Assembly: GCA_964545715.1 (NCBI GenBank) | Contig: CAZJHX010000012.1 | Span: forward strand, 50,526-114,525 | Direction of reading: 5' to 3' | DNA: 64,000 nt | DNA from: CAZJHX01 sp964545715 | Lineage (GTDB): Bacteria; Myxococcota_A; UBA9042; GCA-2863065 | Shown here: one piece after another, positions 23,550 through 32,000 of the stretch | Position numbering within the stretch: position 1 is the first letter of the stretch | Layout: each line of letters begins with the position of its first letter | Notes under the pieces: model-generated | Seen by the model: the letters and a program-made list of their open reading frames with translations, nothing else | Told to the model about the DNA's origin: nothing | Databases searched by the model: none | Program-made: the position numbers and the translations under genes

Positions 23550-24981
23550 GGCCGTCAAAGGCACATCGCTGGCCGCCGACGCGTGGCTGCGCTTTCGCAA
23601 AAACAAGCTGGCGCTCGTGGGTGCCTGGTTTGTCGTGGTGATCGCGATACTGGGCTTCGCGTCGCCGCTGCTCTCCGCCTATGTGACGCATTTCTCGCTG
23701 GACGAGCAGCACACCGAGTTCCGCCTGATGCCGCCGGGCACGCGCGACATCTCCAAGGACCACACCACCTTCGACGGCGACACCAGTCACTTCGCAGCGC
23801 TGGACCTGGACGGCAACGGGACGATCGGCGGTGAAGAGGAGCTGCGGGACCTGTACTGGAAAGCGCGCTTTCTGCTGTTCTTGATGGACGACTACGACGT
23901 GATCAGCGACGGCGAGAAGCTGAGCACGACCAAGCGCCTGAAGCCGCATCCGGACGGGTATCTGGTCGCGGTGGAGTATCCGGCTGACTTCGACGCGCTG
24001 GAGGAGAACTTTCGCGAGGAGTTTCTGGCGTTCGTGCACACCAACCTGCCCGAGAAAGTGCGGGAGGACGACCCGTTTGCCGCCGACCGCATCGGCCGAG
24101 AGCGCTTCGAGCGTCTGGGGGTGTTGGGACCCGCGACGTTTGCAGCGATCGACACCGACGGCGACAGGCTGGTCTCCACCGCGGAGGCCAACGCCTATCG
24201 CCTGCCGCTGCGCCTGTTCGAGGCCCCGACGGACGCCATGGCCAAGATGGACGGCGACGGCGACGGCGTTATCACCACCGCGGAGTACCCCGGCGCGCCT
24301 GAGCTGTACACGTTCTGGCTGGGCACGGACCACCTGGGGCGCGACGTGCTGACCCGCATCCTGTACGGCGCCCGGATCTCGATCACCATCGCGCTGCTGG
24401 CCACGCTGGTCAGCTTTACCATCGGCGTGTGCTGGGGCTCGATCGCGGGCTTCTACGGCGGCCGCGTCGACAACATCATGATGCGGATCGTGGACGTGAT
24501 GTACGGCCTGCCCTTCATGTTCATCGTGATCCTGCTCATCGTGGTCTTCGGGCGCAGCACCATCAATTTGTTTATCGCGCTAGGCGCCGTGCAGTGGCTC
24601 ACGATGAGTCGCGTGGTGCGCGGTCAGGTGATCTCGTTGAAGACGCGTGAGTTCGTGGAGGCGGCCCGCGCGATCGGCTTGTCGCGTCTCAAGATCGTGT
24701 TCCGGCACCTGCTGCGCAACACCATGGGCCCGGTCATCGTGTACTCCACGCTCATGGTCCCGGCGATCATCCTGGAAGAGGCGTTTCTGTCTTTTCTGGG
24801 GTTGGGCGTGCAGCCGCCAAACCCGTCCTGGGGCAACATGATCACCGACGGCGCCAAGGTCATGGACACCTTCCCGTGGCTGATCATCTATCCCGGCCTG
24901 GTGCTGAGCGCGACGCTGTTCTCCATGAACTTTCTGGGCGACGGGCTACGCGACGCCCTCGACCCGCAGATGCAAAAATAA
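23542..24981 (+). CDS. Peptide ABC permease OppC with EF-hand insertion
   Basis: Permease of 479 aa. Helix 1 lies at ~25-46 and the canonical OppC membrane domain starts at HLGRDVLTRILYGARISI (~residue 264) with the EAA loop FVEAARAIGLSRLKIVFRHLL. The long region between them (~50-255) is expected in the periplasm. It contains three 12-residue Ca-binding EF-hand loops: D88-x-D90-x-N92...E99, D204-x-D206-x-D208...E215 and D237-x-D239-x-D241...E248. A degenerate fourth may lie near residue 117. Ordinary OppC has only a short loop here. Calcium binding could gate or stabilise the importer; that is inference. ATG inside the oppB end (8-nt overlap). Confidence 0.87.
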   Translation: MSKAVKGTSLAADAWLRFRKNKLALVGAWFVVVIAILGFASPLLSAYVTHFSLDEQHTEFRLMPPGTRDISKDHTTFDGDTSHFAALDLDGNGTIGGEEELRDLYWKARFLLFLMDDYDVISDGEKLSTTKRLKPHPDGYLVAVEYPADFDALEENFREEFLAFVHTNLPEKVREDDPFAADRIGRERFERLGVLGPATFAAIDTDGDRLVSTAEANAYRLPLRLFEAPTDAMAKMDGDGDGVITTAEYPGAPELYTFWLGTDHLGRDVLTRILYGARISITIALLATLVSFTIGVCWGSIAGFYGGRVDNIMMRIVDVMYGLPFMFIVILLIVVFGRSTINLFIALGAVQWLTMSRVVRGQVISLKTREFVEAARAIGLSRLKIVFRHLLRNTMGPVIVYSTLMVPAIILEEAFLSFLGLGVQPPNPSWGNMITDGAKVMDTFPWLIIYPGLVLSATLFSMNFLGDGLRDALDPQMQK

Positions 24982-25973
24982 TGGGCGCGCTGCTCACCGT
25001 CGACGACCTGCATGTGCGCTTTCGCACCGACAAGGGCCTGGTGCTCGCGGTCAACGGCGTCAGCTTCGCGGTCGATCCCGGCGAGACGCTGGGCATCGTC
25101 GGAGAGTCCGGCAGCGGCAAGTCGGTGACCAATCTGGCGATCATGGGGCTGCTGCAGTCGCCGCCGGCCGAGATCCGCGCAGGCGGCGTCCGCTTTGACG
25201 GGCAGGAGCTGGTCAGCGACGGGCAGGGCGCGATTCGGTCCCTGCGCGGCGATCGGATCGCGATGATCTTTCAGGACCCCATGACGTCGCTGAACCCGTT
25301 CATGCGCGTCAGTCGCCAGCTGACCGAGGTGCTGGTCGTCCACAAGCAGGTCAGCCAAAAAGACGCGCTCACGCGGGCCATCGCGATGCTCGAGCGTGTG
25401 GGGATCCCGGACGCCGGGCGGCGCGTGCACAGCTATCCGCACGAGTTCTCGGGCGGCATGCGCCAGCGCGTCATGATCGCGATGAGCCTGCTCTGCGAGC
25501 CCGACCTCCTGATCGCCGACGAGCCCACCACCGCGCTGGACGTGACGATTCAGGCCCAGATCCTGGAGCTGCTGAAGACCCTGCAAGAAGAGCGCGGTAT
25601 GGCGATCGTCCTGATCACACACGACATGGGCGTGGTCGCCGGGTCGTGCGACCGCACGCTGGTCATGTACGGCGGCGGCATCGTCGAGCGCGCATCCACC
25701 CAGGCGTTGTTCGGGCGCCCGCTTCACCCCTACACACGCGGCCTGTTGGCGTCGATCCCGCGTCTGGACGAGCGAGAGGAGGACCACGGCGAGGATCTCT
25801 ACTCGATCCCGGGCCTGCCGCCCATCATGACCGAGGCCGTCACGGGGTGCCCGTTTGCCCCCCGCTGTGACCGGACCCTCCCGCGCTGCTCGACCGAGTA
25901 CCCGCCCGATCGCGGGCATGAAGGCCACCCGGTCCACTGCTTCGTGGATGTCGAGGGAGGCGCCGATGACTGA
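24981..25973 (+). CDS. oppD: Peptide ABC transporter ATPase OppD
   Basis: Cytoplasmic ATPase of 330 aa: Walker A GESGSGKS, Q-loop FQDP, signature FSGGMRQR, Walker B LLIADEPTTALD and H-loop THD. It ends with the oligopeptide-transporter C-terminal Cys-rich extension (TGCPFAPRCDRTLPRC), which in this family can bind an Fe-S cluster. The ATG overlaps the oppC stop (TAATG). It pairs with OppF to drive uptake. Confidence 0.93.
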   Translation: MGALLTVDDLHVRFRTDKGLVLAVNGVSFAVDPGETLGIVGESGSGKSVTNLAIMGLLQSPPAEIRAGGVRFDGQELVSDGQGAIRSLRGDRIAMIFQDPMTSLNPFMRVSRQLTEVLVVHKQVSQKDALTRAIAMLERVGIPDAGRRVHSYPHEFSGGMRQRVMIAMSLLCEPDLLIADEPTTALDVTIQAQILELLKTLQEERGMAIVLITHDMGVVAGSCDRTLVMYGGGIVERASTQALFGRPLHPYTRGLLASIPRLDEREEDHGEDLYSIPGLPPIMTEAVTGCPFAPRCDRTLPRCSTEYPPDRGHEGHPVHCFVDVEGGADD

Positions 25974-26952
25974 GATCATCCTGTCGATCCGCGGCCTGAG
26001 AATGCACTTTCCCGTCGAGCGCGGCGTCATCTTCAAGCGCCAGGTGGGCCTGGTCAAAGCGGTGGACGGCATCGACCTCGACATCCGCAAGGGCGAGACG
26101 CTGGGCCTGGTCGGCGAGAGCGGCTGCGGAAAGTCGACGACGGGGCGGGCCATCCTTCAGCTGCACCGCCCGACGGCGGGCTCGGTCATCTACAAAGGCG
26201 TGGACCTGACCACGCTGACCACCGACAAGCTGCGCGCCTACCGCCGGGCGCTGCAGATCATCTTTCAGGATCCGTACGCCAGCCTGAACCCACGGATGAC
26301 GGTGGGCAAGATCATCGGTGAGCCGCTCAGCGAGCACGGCATGGCCCAGGGCAAAGCGCTTGACGAGCGGGTGGCCGAGCTGATGGAGACCGTGGGGCTG
26401 GACCCGAGCTTTGTCCGGCGCTACCCGCACGAGTTCTCGGGTGGGCAGCGCCAGCGTATCGGCATCGCGCGCGCCCTGGCGCTCAATCCCAAGTTCATCG
26501 TGTGCGACGAGCCGGTCAGCGCGCTGGACGTCAGCATTCAGGCCCAGGTGATCAACCTGCTGGTCAGCCTGCAGCGCCGCCTGGGGCTCACCTATCTCTT
26601 TATCGCGCACGACCTGGCCGCCGTGCGCCATCTGTCGACGCGGGTCGCCGTCATGTACCTGGGCCGCATCGTGGAGATCGCCCCGGCGGCGGACATCTAC
26701 GCCAATCCAAAGCACCCGTACACGCAGGCGCTCATCTCGGCGGTCCCGATCCCTGACCCGCGCGTAGAGCAGCACCGCCAGCGCATCCTGCTGGAGGGCG
26801 ACGTACCCAGCCCGATGGATCCGCCATCGGGCTGCCGCTTTCACACGCGCTGCCCGCTGGCGACGGAAACCTGCCGAGAGGTGGAGCCTCAGCTGCGCGA
26901 TCACGGGTTCGGCCACAAAGTCGCCTGCCATCTGGCCGACCCAGGAGCATAG
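25966..26952 (+). CDS. oppF: Peptide ABC transporter ATPase OppF
   Basis: Second ATPase, 328 aa: Walker A GESGCGKST, Q-loop FQDPYASLNP (an OppF/DppF hallmark), signature FSGGQRQRIGIARAL, Walker B FIVCDEPVSALD, and a C-terminal extension with SGCRFHTRCPLATETC. The ATG overlaps the oppD stop. It is the last gene of the operon and its stop abuts the stop of the convergent kinase gene, leaving no room for a separate terminator. Confidence 0.93.
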   Translation: MTEIILSIRGLRMHFPVERGVIFKRQVGLVKAVDGIDLDIRKGETLGLVGESGCGKSTTGRAILQLHRPTAGSVIYKGVDLTTLTTDKLRAYRRALQIIFQDPYASLNPRMTVGKIIGEPLSEHGMAQGKALDERVAELMETVGLDPSFVRRYPHEFSGGQRQRIGIARALALNPKFIVCDEPVSALDVSIQAQVINLLVSLQRRLGLTYLFIAHDLAAVRHLSTRVAVMYLGRIVEIAPAADIYANPKHPYTQALISAVPIPDPRVEQHRQRILLEGDVPSPMDPPSGCRFHTRCPLATETCREVEPQLRDHGFGHKVACHLADPGA

Positions 26953-28509
26953 CTACTGCTGCAGCATCAGCCGCTGCTTTTGCTTGACCTTCACGCCGCC
27001 AAAGACGGCGACGCCCGTGACTCGGAGCCAGGGCTTGCCCGACTCAGGGCGCGTCGGACCGTCCGGGGTGTCGCTGAAGCCGCCGAAGACACCAAAACCG
27101 TCCACCTCCACGTACATGTCCGGCGGCACCACGATCTCGGCGCCGCCGAAGACCGCCAGGACCCGCACCTGCGTCATTCCCGGTCCCATGTCCGCCTCAC
27201 GAAAGTCGAGGTTGGCGCCGCCAAAGACCGCCAGGATGTGGTTGTGCGACTCGGCCCGCCAGGCCCCGCGTCGGGAGACCCCGCTGAAGAGCGCGATCCG
27301 GGTGCTCCAGCCGCGCTTGTCCTCAGGGCGCGCCACCGCAGTCGGTGCGACCGGCGCCAGCGCTACCACGGGCTGTGACGTCTCGAGGTCCGCCAGCAGC
27401 GGCTGCAGCGCGGCGGGTGACTCGGCCACGCGCGCCGCCTCCACGCGACGATCCATCTCCGAGAAGCCGATATGGCTGTGCACAAACTTGTGACGCAGCG
27501 CCGCCTGCACGCGCTGGCGTTCACTTTCGAGCGCGGTGGGGTCCGTCACGAGCTCGGGCTCGTCCACCGCGGCCACCGGCAGCCCGTCGACCGTCTCCCA
27601 GCGCGGCTCGGGCCGATGCGCCTTCCACCAGGCCTGCGCGCGCGCGGGAGTCCAGGCAGGGCCACCGTCGACGGTGTCCAGCAGCTCGATCACATCGGCG
27701 GCGGTTTGCGGGCGCTCGGCCTTGTCCTTGAGCAGGCACCTCATGATCAGCGCCTCGAGCGCCGCGGGCACCTCGACCTCGGTAAGCCGTGACGGGGGCT
27801 GCGGCGTCTCGTTGACGTGCGCCAGCAGCATCTTCAGCATCGTGTCCGCTTCAAAGACCAGGCTCCCGGTCAGCAGCCAATAGGCCAGGCAGCCCACGCT
27901 GTAGATGTCGGAGCGGGCGTCGATGTGGTCCGGCCCCTCGATCGCCTCGGGCGGCATGAAGGCGGGAGAGCCCGGGCTGACGTCGCTGTGGGTCAGCTGG
28001 GTCGCCTCGGCGCCGTCCACGGACAGCTTCTTGACCAGGCCAAAGTCCAGGACCTTGGCGAAGTCGACGGTCATGCCGACTTTGCAGATGAAGACGTTGG
28101 CCGGCTTGATGTCCCGGTGAACGAGACCAGCCTGATGCGCCTCACCAAGCGACTCACAGACCTGCCGTAGCAGATGGACGACGCGCTCGGCGGGCATCGG
28201 CCCAAACCGATCGACAGCCGACTTGAGGTCCAGCCCGTCCAGCAGCTCCATGGCGTAGTAGAACGCGCCGTCGTCGGTCTGACCGTAGTCATAGATGCCG
28301 ACGGTGTGCGGAGACGTGAGCGCCGACGTCGCCTTGGCCTCGCGCTCGAAGCGCTTGAGGGCCAGGGTGGCCCCGTCCGGAGCGCCCGCGGTGTGGATCA
28401 GCTTGATCGCCGCGGGCCGGTCCAGCAGCGAGTGGCTGGCTCGCCACACCTCGCCCATCCCGCCACGACCGATGAAGTGGGTCAGCTCATACGCGCCGAA
28501 GCGTCGCAC
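26953..28509 (-). CDS. Ser/Thr protein kinase fused to DUF1707 and LiaF-like domains
   Basis: Protein of 518 aa: N-terminal PknB-type kinase (glycine loop IGRGGMGEVW, catalytic HRDIKPAN, DFGLVK, SPGSPAFMPPEAI), ending near residue 290. A ~50-residue helical unit (ESERQRVQAALRHKFVHSHI...RVEAAR) resembles DUF1707. A C-terminal beta-rich domain with three repeats of AVFGGA/VFGGF resembles the C-terminal part of LiaF/DUF2154 envelope-stress proteins. No membrane helix is evident. The GTG start has AGGGACC just upstream. It is convergent with oppF and 6 nt downstream of a lipoprotein gene. It may couple envelope stress to phosphorylation signalling. Confidence 0.82.
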   Translation of the reverse strand: MRRFGAYELTHFIGRGGMGEVWRASHSLLDRPAAIKLIHTAGAPDGATLALKRFEREAKATSALTSPHTVGIYDYGQTDDGAFYYAMELLDGLDLKSAVDRFGPMPAERVVHLLRQVCESLGEAHQAGLVHRDIKPANVFICKVGMTVDFAKVLDFGLVKKLSVDGAEATQLTHSDVSPGSPAFMPPEAIEGPDHIDARSDIYSVGCLAYWLLTGSLVFEADTMLKMLLAHVNETPQPPSRLTEVEVPAALEALIMRCLLKDKAERPQTAADVIELLDTVDGGPAWTPARAQAWWKAHRPEPRWETVDGLPVAAVDEPELVTDPTALESERQRVQAALRHKFVHSHIGFSEMDRRVEAARVAESPAALQPLLADLETSQPVVALAPVAPTAVARPEDKRGWSTRIALFSGVSRRGAWRAESHNHILAVFGGANLDFREADMGPGMTQVRVLAVFGGAEIVVPPDMYVEVDGFGVFGGFSDTPDGPTRPESGKPWLRVTGVAVFGGVKVKQKQRLMLQQ

Positions 28510-28515
28510 AGGTCC

Positions 28516-29022
28516 CTATTTGTGGGCTTGGCAGACCTTGTGAAGGCCGCACGTTTTGTCCGGCACCACCGTCAGCACGTTGGTGTCCTCGCAGTGGGTG
28601 TAGCGCGGATCCACATCGGTGCAGTCCTCCAGGGTGTTGCACAGCAGGACCGCATGACGCCAGGCGCCTTTGCTGGACCCCACGAAGCAGCCGCCCGGAT
28701 AGACGCAGTCGTAGACCGTGTCGTTGCCCGAGATCGTCGAGTGAGGCACGTCGTTGCAGTCGCAGCCGCGCGAGCAGAAGGAGAAGACGTTGTTGGTGAT
28801 GTTGCCCGCGTTCTCCGGCGTCATGCAGAAGCCGTGCTTGCAGTCCTCGTTCTTCTCACACGCGATGCCGAAATCGGACTCGATCGTGGTGTCGCCAAAC
28901 GGGTAGAGGCAGATGGTCGACGGGCTATCGAACGGATTGTCCGCCTCGCTGCTGCAGGCGCTGAAGCCGCCGAGAAGGAGAAGGGAGAGGGCCAGATGGG
29001 AGCACAACTGTTTGATCGCCAT
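28516..29022 (-). CDS. Cys-rich lipoprotein of unknown function
   Basis: Lipoprotein of 168 aa with a signal peptide and lipobox (FSAC). The mature part has many cysteines spaced like small secreted myxobacterial proteins (CEKNEDCKHGFC, CSRGCDC, CNTLEDCTD). CxxxxDC-type motifs also occur in the protease encoded next door. I take the ATG at 29022; an upstream start at 29040 would spoil the signal peptide. It is followed by the kinase gene after 6 nt. I do not recognise a family. Confidence 0.75.
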   Translation of the reverse strand: MAIKQLCSHLALSLLLLGGFSACSSEADNPFDSPSTICLYPFGDTTIESDFGIACEKNEDCKHGFCMTPENAGNITNNVFSFCSRGCDCNDVPHSTISGNDTVYDCVYPGGCFVGSSKGAWRHAVLLCNTLEDCTDVDPRYTHCEDTNVLTVVPDKTCGLHKVCQAHK

Positions 29023-29075
29023 GGCGATGGTTAATACCACAACCAGGGGTCGGAGTGCCGCCGGGCGGGGGCAGG

Positions 29076-32000
29076 CTAGAGGGCGTTCTCGCAGGCCTGG
29101 CCGTAGAAGCCGGAATCACACTCGCATTTGCCGGCCTCGACACATTTGCCGCGTTTGTTGCAGACGTCCGCGCTGAAATAGACCGGCGCCGGCTGCTCTC
29201 CGTAGCCGGGACACTCGTTGGAGGTCACCGTGCACTTGGGACCGTGGTACCAGTCGCTGCTGCACTCACACGCGGTCCCCTGCACGTTGCAGTCACCGTT
29301 GAAGTTGCAGGACGCCGGGTTGCCCGGCTGACACATCTGCGTGCCGAGCAGGTAGAACTGGTGGAACGTGCTGCACTGCTCCGTGGGCTTGTAGTGCAGC
29401 GTATCGGTGCACGCGCAGCCGGAGCCGGCGGCGTTGCACTCACCCGCAAAGTTGCAATACGCGGTGTTTCCGGGCCAGCACACGCCGGTGGGCGGCGTGG
29501 TGAACGGCACCCACTGCTTGCACTTGTCCTCGGCGGCGAAGTGCTCGGGATCGTCGCAGACGCAGCCGGTGCCGGCGCCGTTGCAGACGCCGTTCTGGTT
29601 GCAGTAGTCCGCGTCGCCGGGCTCACAGGACTCGGGCGCGGTCGGCGGGGGCGTCGGCTTGGGCGGCGCCGTGCAGCCGGGGATCGGCGCCGACGACGTG
29701 CAGCCGTTCAGGTCAGCGCCGGGTGCGCTCGGGTCACAGGCGTCGGTGGTGCACGGGTTGGAGTCGTCGCAGGCGGCGGCGCCCGGAATCGACTCGCACA
29801 CGCCCGCATTGCACACGTCCGTCGTGCAGGGGTAGTCATCGGCGGTGCAGAGCTCACCGTCCGGCATCGGCTCGTTGATGCACAGGCCGGTGGCCACGTC
29901 GCAGCTGTCCAGCGTGCACTCCTCACCGTCGTCGCAGTCGGTCGGCGTCCCGTTGCAGGAGCTGCCGCTGCAGACGTCGTTGGCCGTGCACTCGCTGCCG
30001 TCATCGCAGGGCGTGCCGTCAGCGCCGCCCTCATCCTGCGGGCAGTCGCCCGTGATGCCGTCGCAGTTCTCAGACATGTCGCACGCGTTGGCCTTGGGCC
30101 GGCACACGGTGGAGGCGGGCATCACCACGTCGGCGGGGCATCCGGTCGTCAAACCGTCACAGACCTCGTCCACGTCGCAGCCGCCGTTTTTGGCCCAGCG
30201 GCAGACAGCGCCCGCCGCCTGGAGCTCGTCCACGGGACACTCGGCTGAGCTGCCGCTGCAGCGCTCGGGCATGTCGCAGGGACCAACCGCGGCGCGACAC
30301 TCGGTCTGATCGTCGGCCAGCTCGTCAGCGGGGCACGTCGCTGAGATCCCGGTGCAGGTCTCGGCCGGATCGCACGGCCCGGAGACGTCGCGGCAGACGA
30401 CCGTGTCGGCCGCAAACGCGTCCTTGGGACACGCGGTGGACACGCCGTCACAGACCTCTTCCACATCACAGCCGCCGGCCACAGCCGGTCGGCAGACGGT
30501 GCCGGCCTTGGCTACCGTGCCACCCGAACACTTGGCGCTCGAGCCGGTGCAGGTCGCGGCGGAACCGCACCCGCTCGCCGGCGGCCCACATGCCAGGCCC
30601 GCGCTCTTGAAAGTATCGGTGGGGCAGGTCTTGCTGCTGCCCGTGCAGGTCTCCGCCTTGTCGCAGAGGCCGGCCGCTGCGCGACACACCGCCGAGCTGG
30701 GCGCGACCGCGTCTTTTGGACACTCGGTCGTTACGCCGTCGCAGGTCTCGGCGACGTCGCAGCCGCCGGCGCGGGCCCGGCAGATCGTGCCGGCGTTGCC
30801 CGCGGTGTTGAAGCACTTACCGCTCACGCACTTGTCGACGGTGCACATGCTGGCGTCAGCGCAGTCGGCGTCGACGGCGCACTCGGCCGTGGAGACACAG
30901 ACGCCCGCCTCACAGTGACCGCCGGTGCACGGCGTCTTGAAGGACGCGACCTTGTCGGACGGACACGACGACGACGAGCCGCTGCAGGTCTCGGGTACAT
31001 CGCACTCGCCGATCGCAGGCCGGCACACGGCGCCCGCGGCGGACATCGAGTCGGCCGGGCAGTCCTCGGAGATGCCGTTGCAAACCTCTGCGGCGTCACA
31101 GCTTCCGGAGGCCTCGCGGCACACCGTCCCGGCCCCGGCAAGGGTGTTGAGGCACGTCGAGTTGAAGCAGCGATCGATGGTGCACGCGCTGTTGTCCGCG
31201 CAGTCCGAGTGCTTGCTGCAGCCTTCCGGCACGCACGCGCCTGCTTCGCAGTGGCCACCTGGGCACGGCACGTTGTCGGCGGCAGGCCCGTCGGCGGGAC
31301 ACGCGTCGTTCACGCCGTCGCAGACCTCTTCAACGTCGCAGTCGCCGGCCGCAGCGCGACAGACGAATCCAGCCCCCGCCAGGAGGTTGAAGCAGCTGCC
31401 GTTGAAGCAGCGATCGATGGTGCAGCCGCTGGTGTCGGCGCAGTCGTCGTGTGTGAGACACCCGGCGTTCGCCACACAGGCGCCCGCCTTGCAGAGTCCA
31501 CCCGGGCAGGCCGTACCGTCCGCGGCCGACACGTCGGCGGGACAGTCGATCGAGCTGCCGGTGCAGACCTCAGCGGCATCGCAGTCGCCGGCTGCCGCGC
31601 GACAGACCGCGGCGGGGTTGCCGGCCTCGTTGTGGCAGGAGCCGGACTCACAGTGGTCCGTGGTGCACGGGTTGTTGTCGTCGCAGTCCGCGTGAGTGGT
31701 GCACGCCTCGTCCGCCACACACGCGCCGTCCTCGCAGTGCCCGGCCGGACAGAGCGTGCCGTCCTGGACCTGCACGTTAGAGCCGTCCGGCAACGCAAAG
31801 GTGTTGCAGGAGCCGTCAAAGAAGCAGGTCAAGTCGCCGCACGGGTCGGCTGCGACGGCGGCATCGCACGACGCGCTGGCGGTCGCCAATTTGCCGAAGT
31901 TGATGCCCTGGGTGGCACACTGGCCGCCATAAGAGACGCAGTCGCCCTCGAAGCACTTGCCGGCCTGCGCGCTGCCATCGGTGCAGGCGGTCCCCGACGC

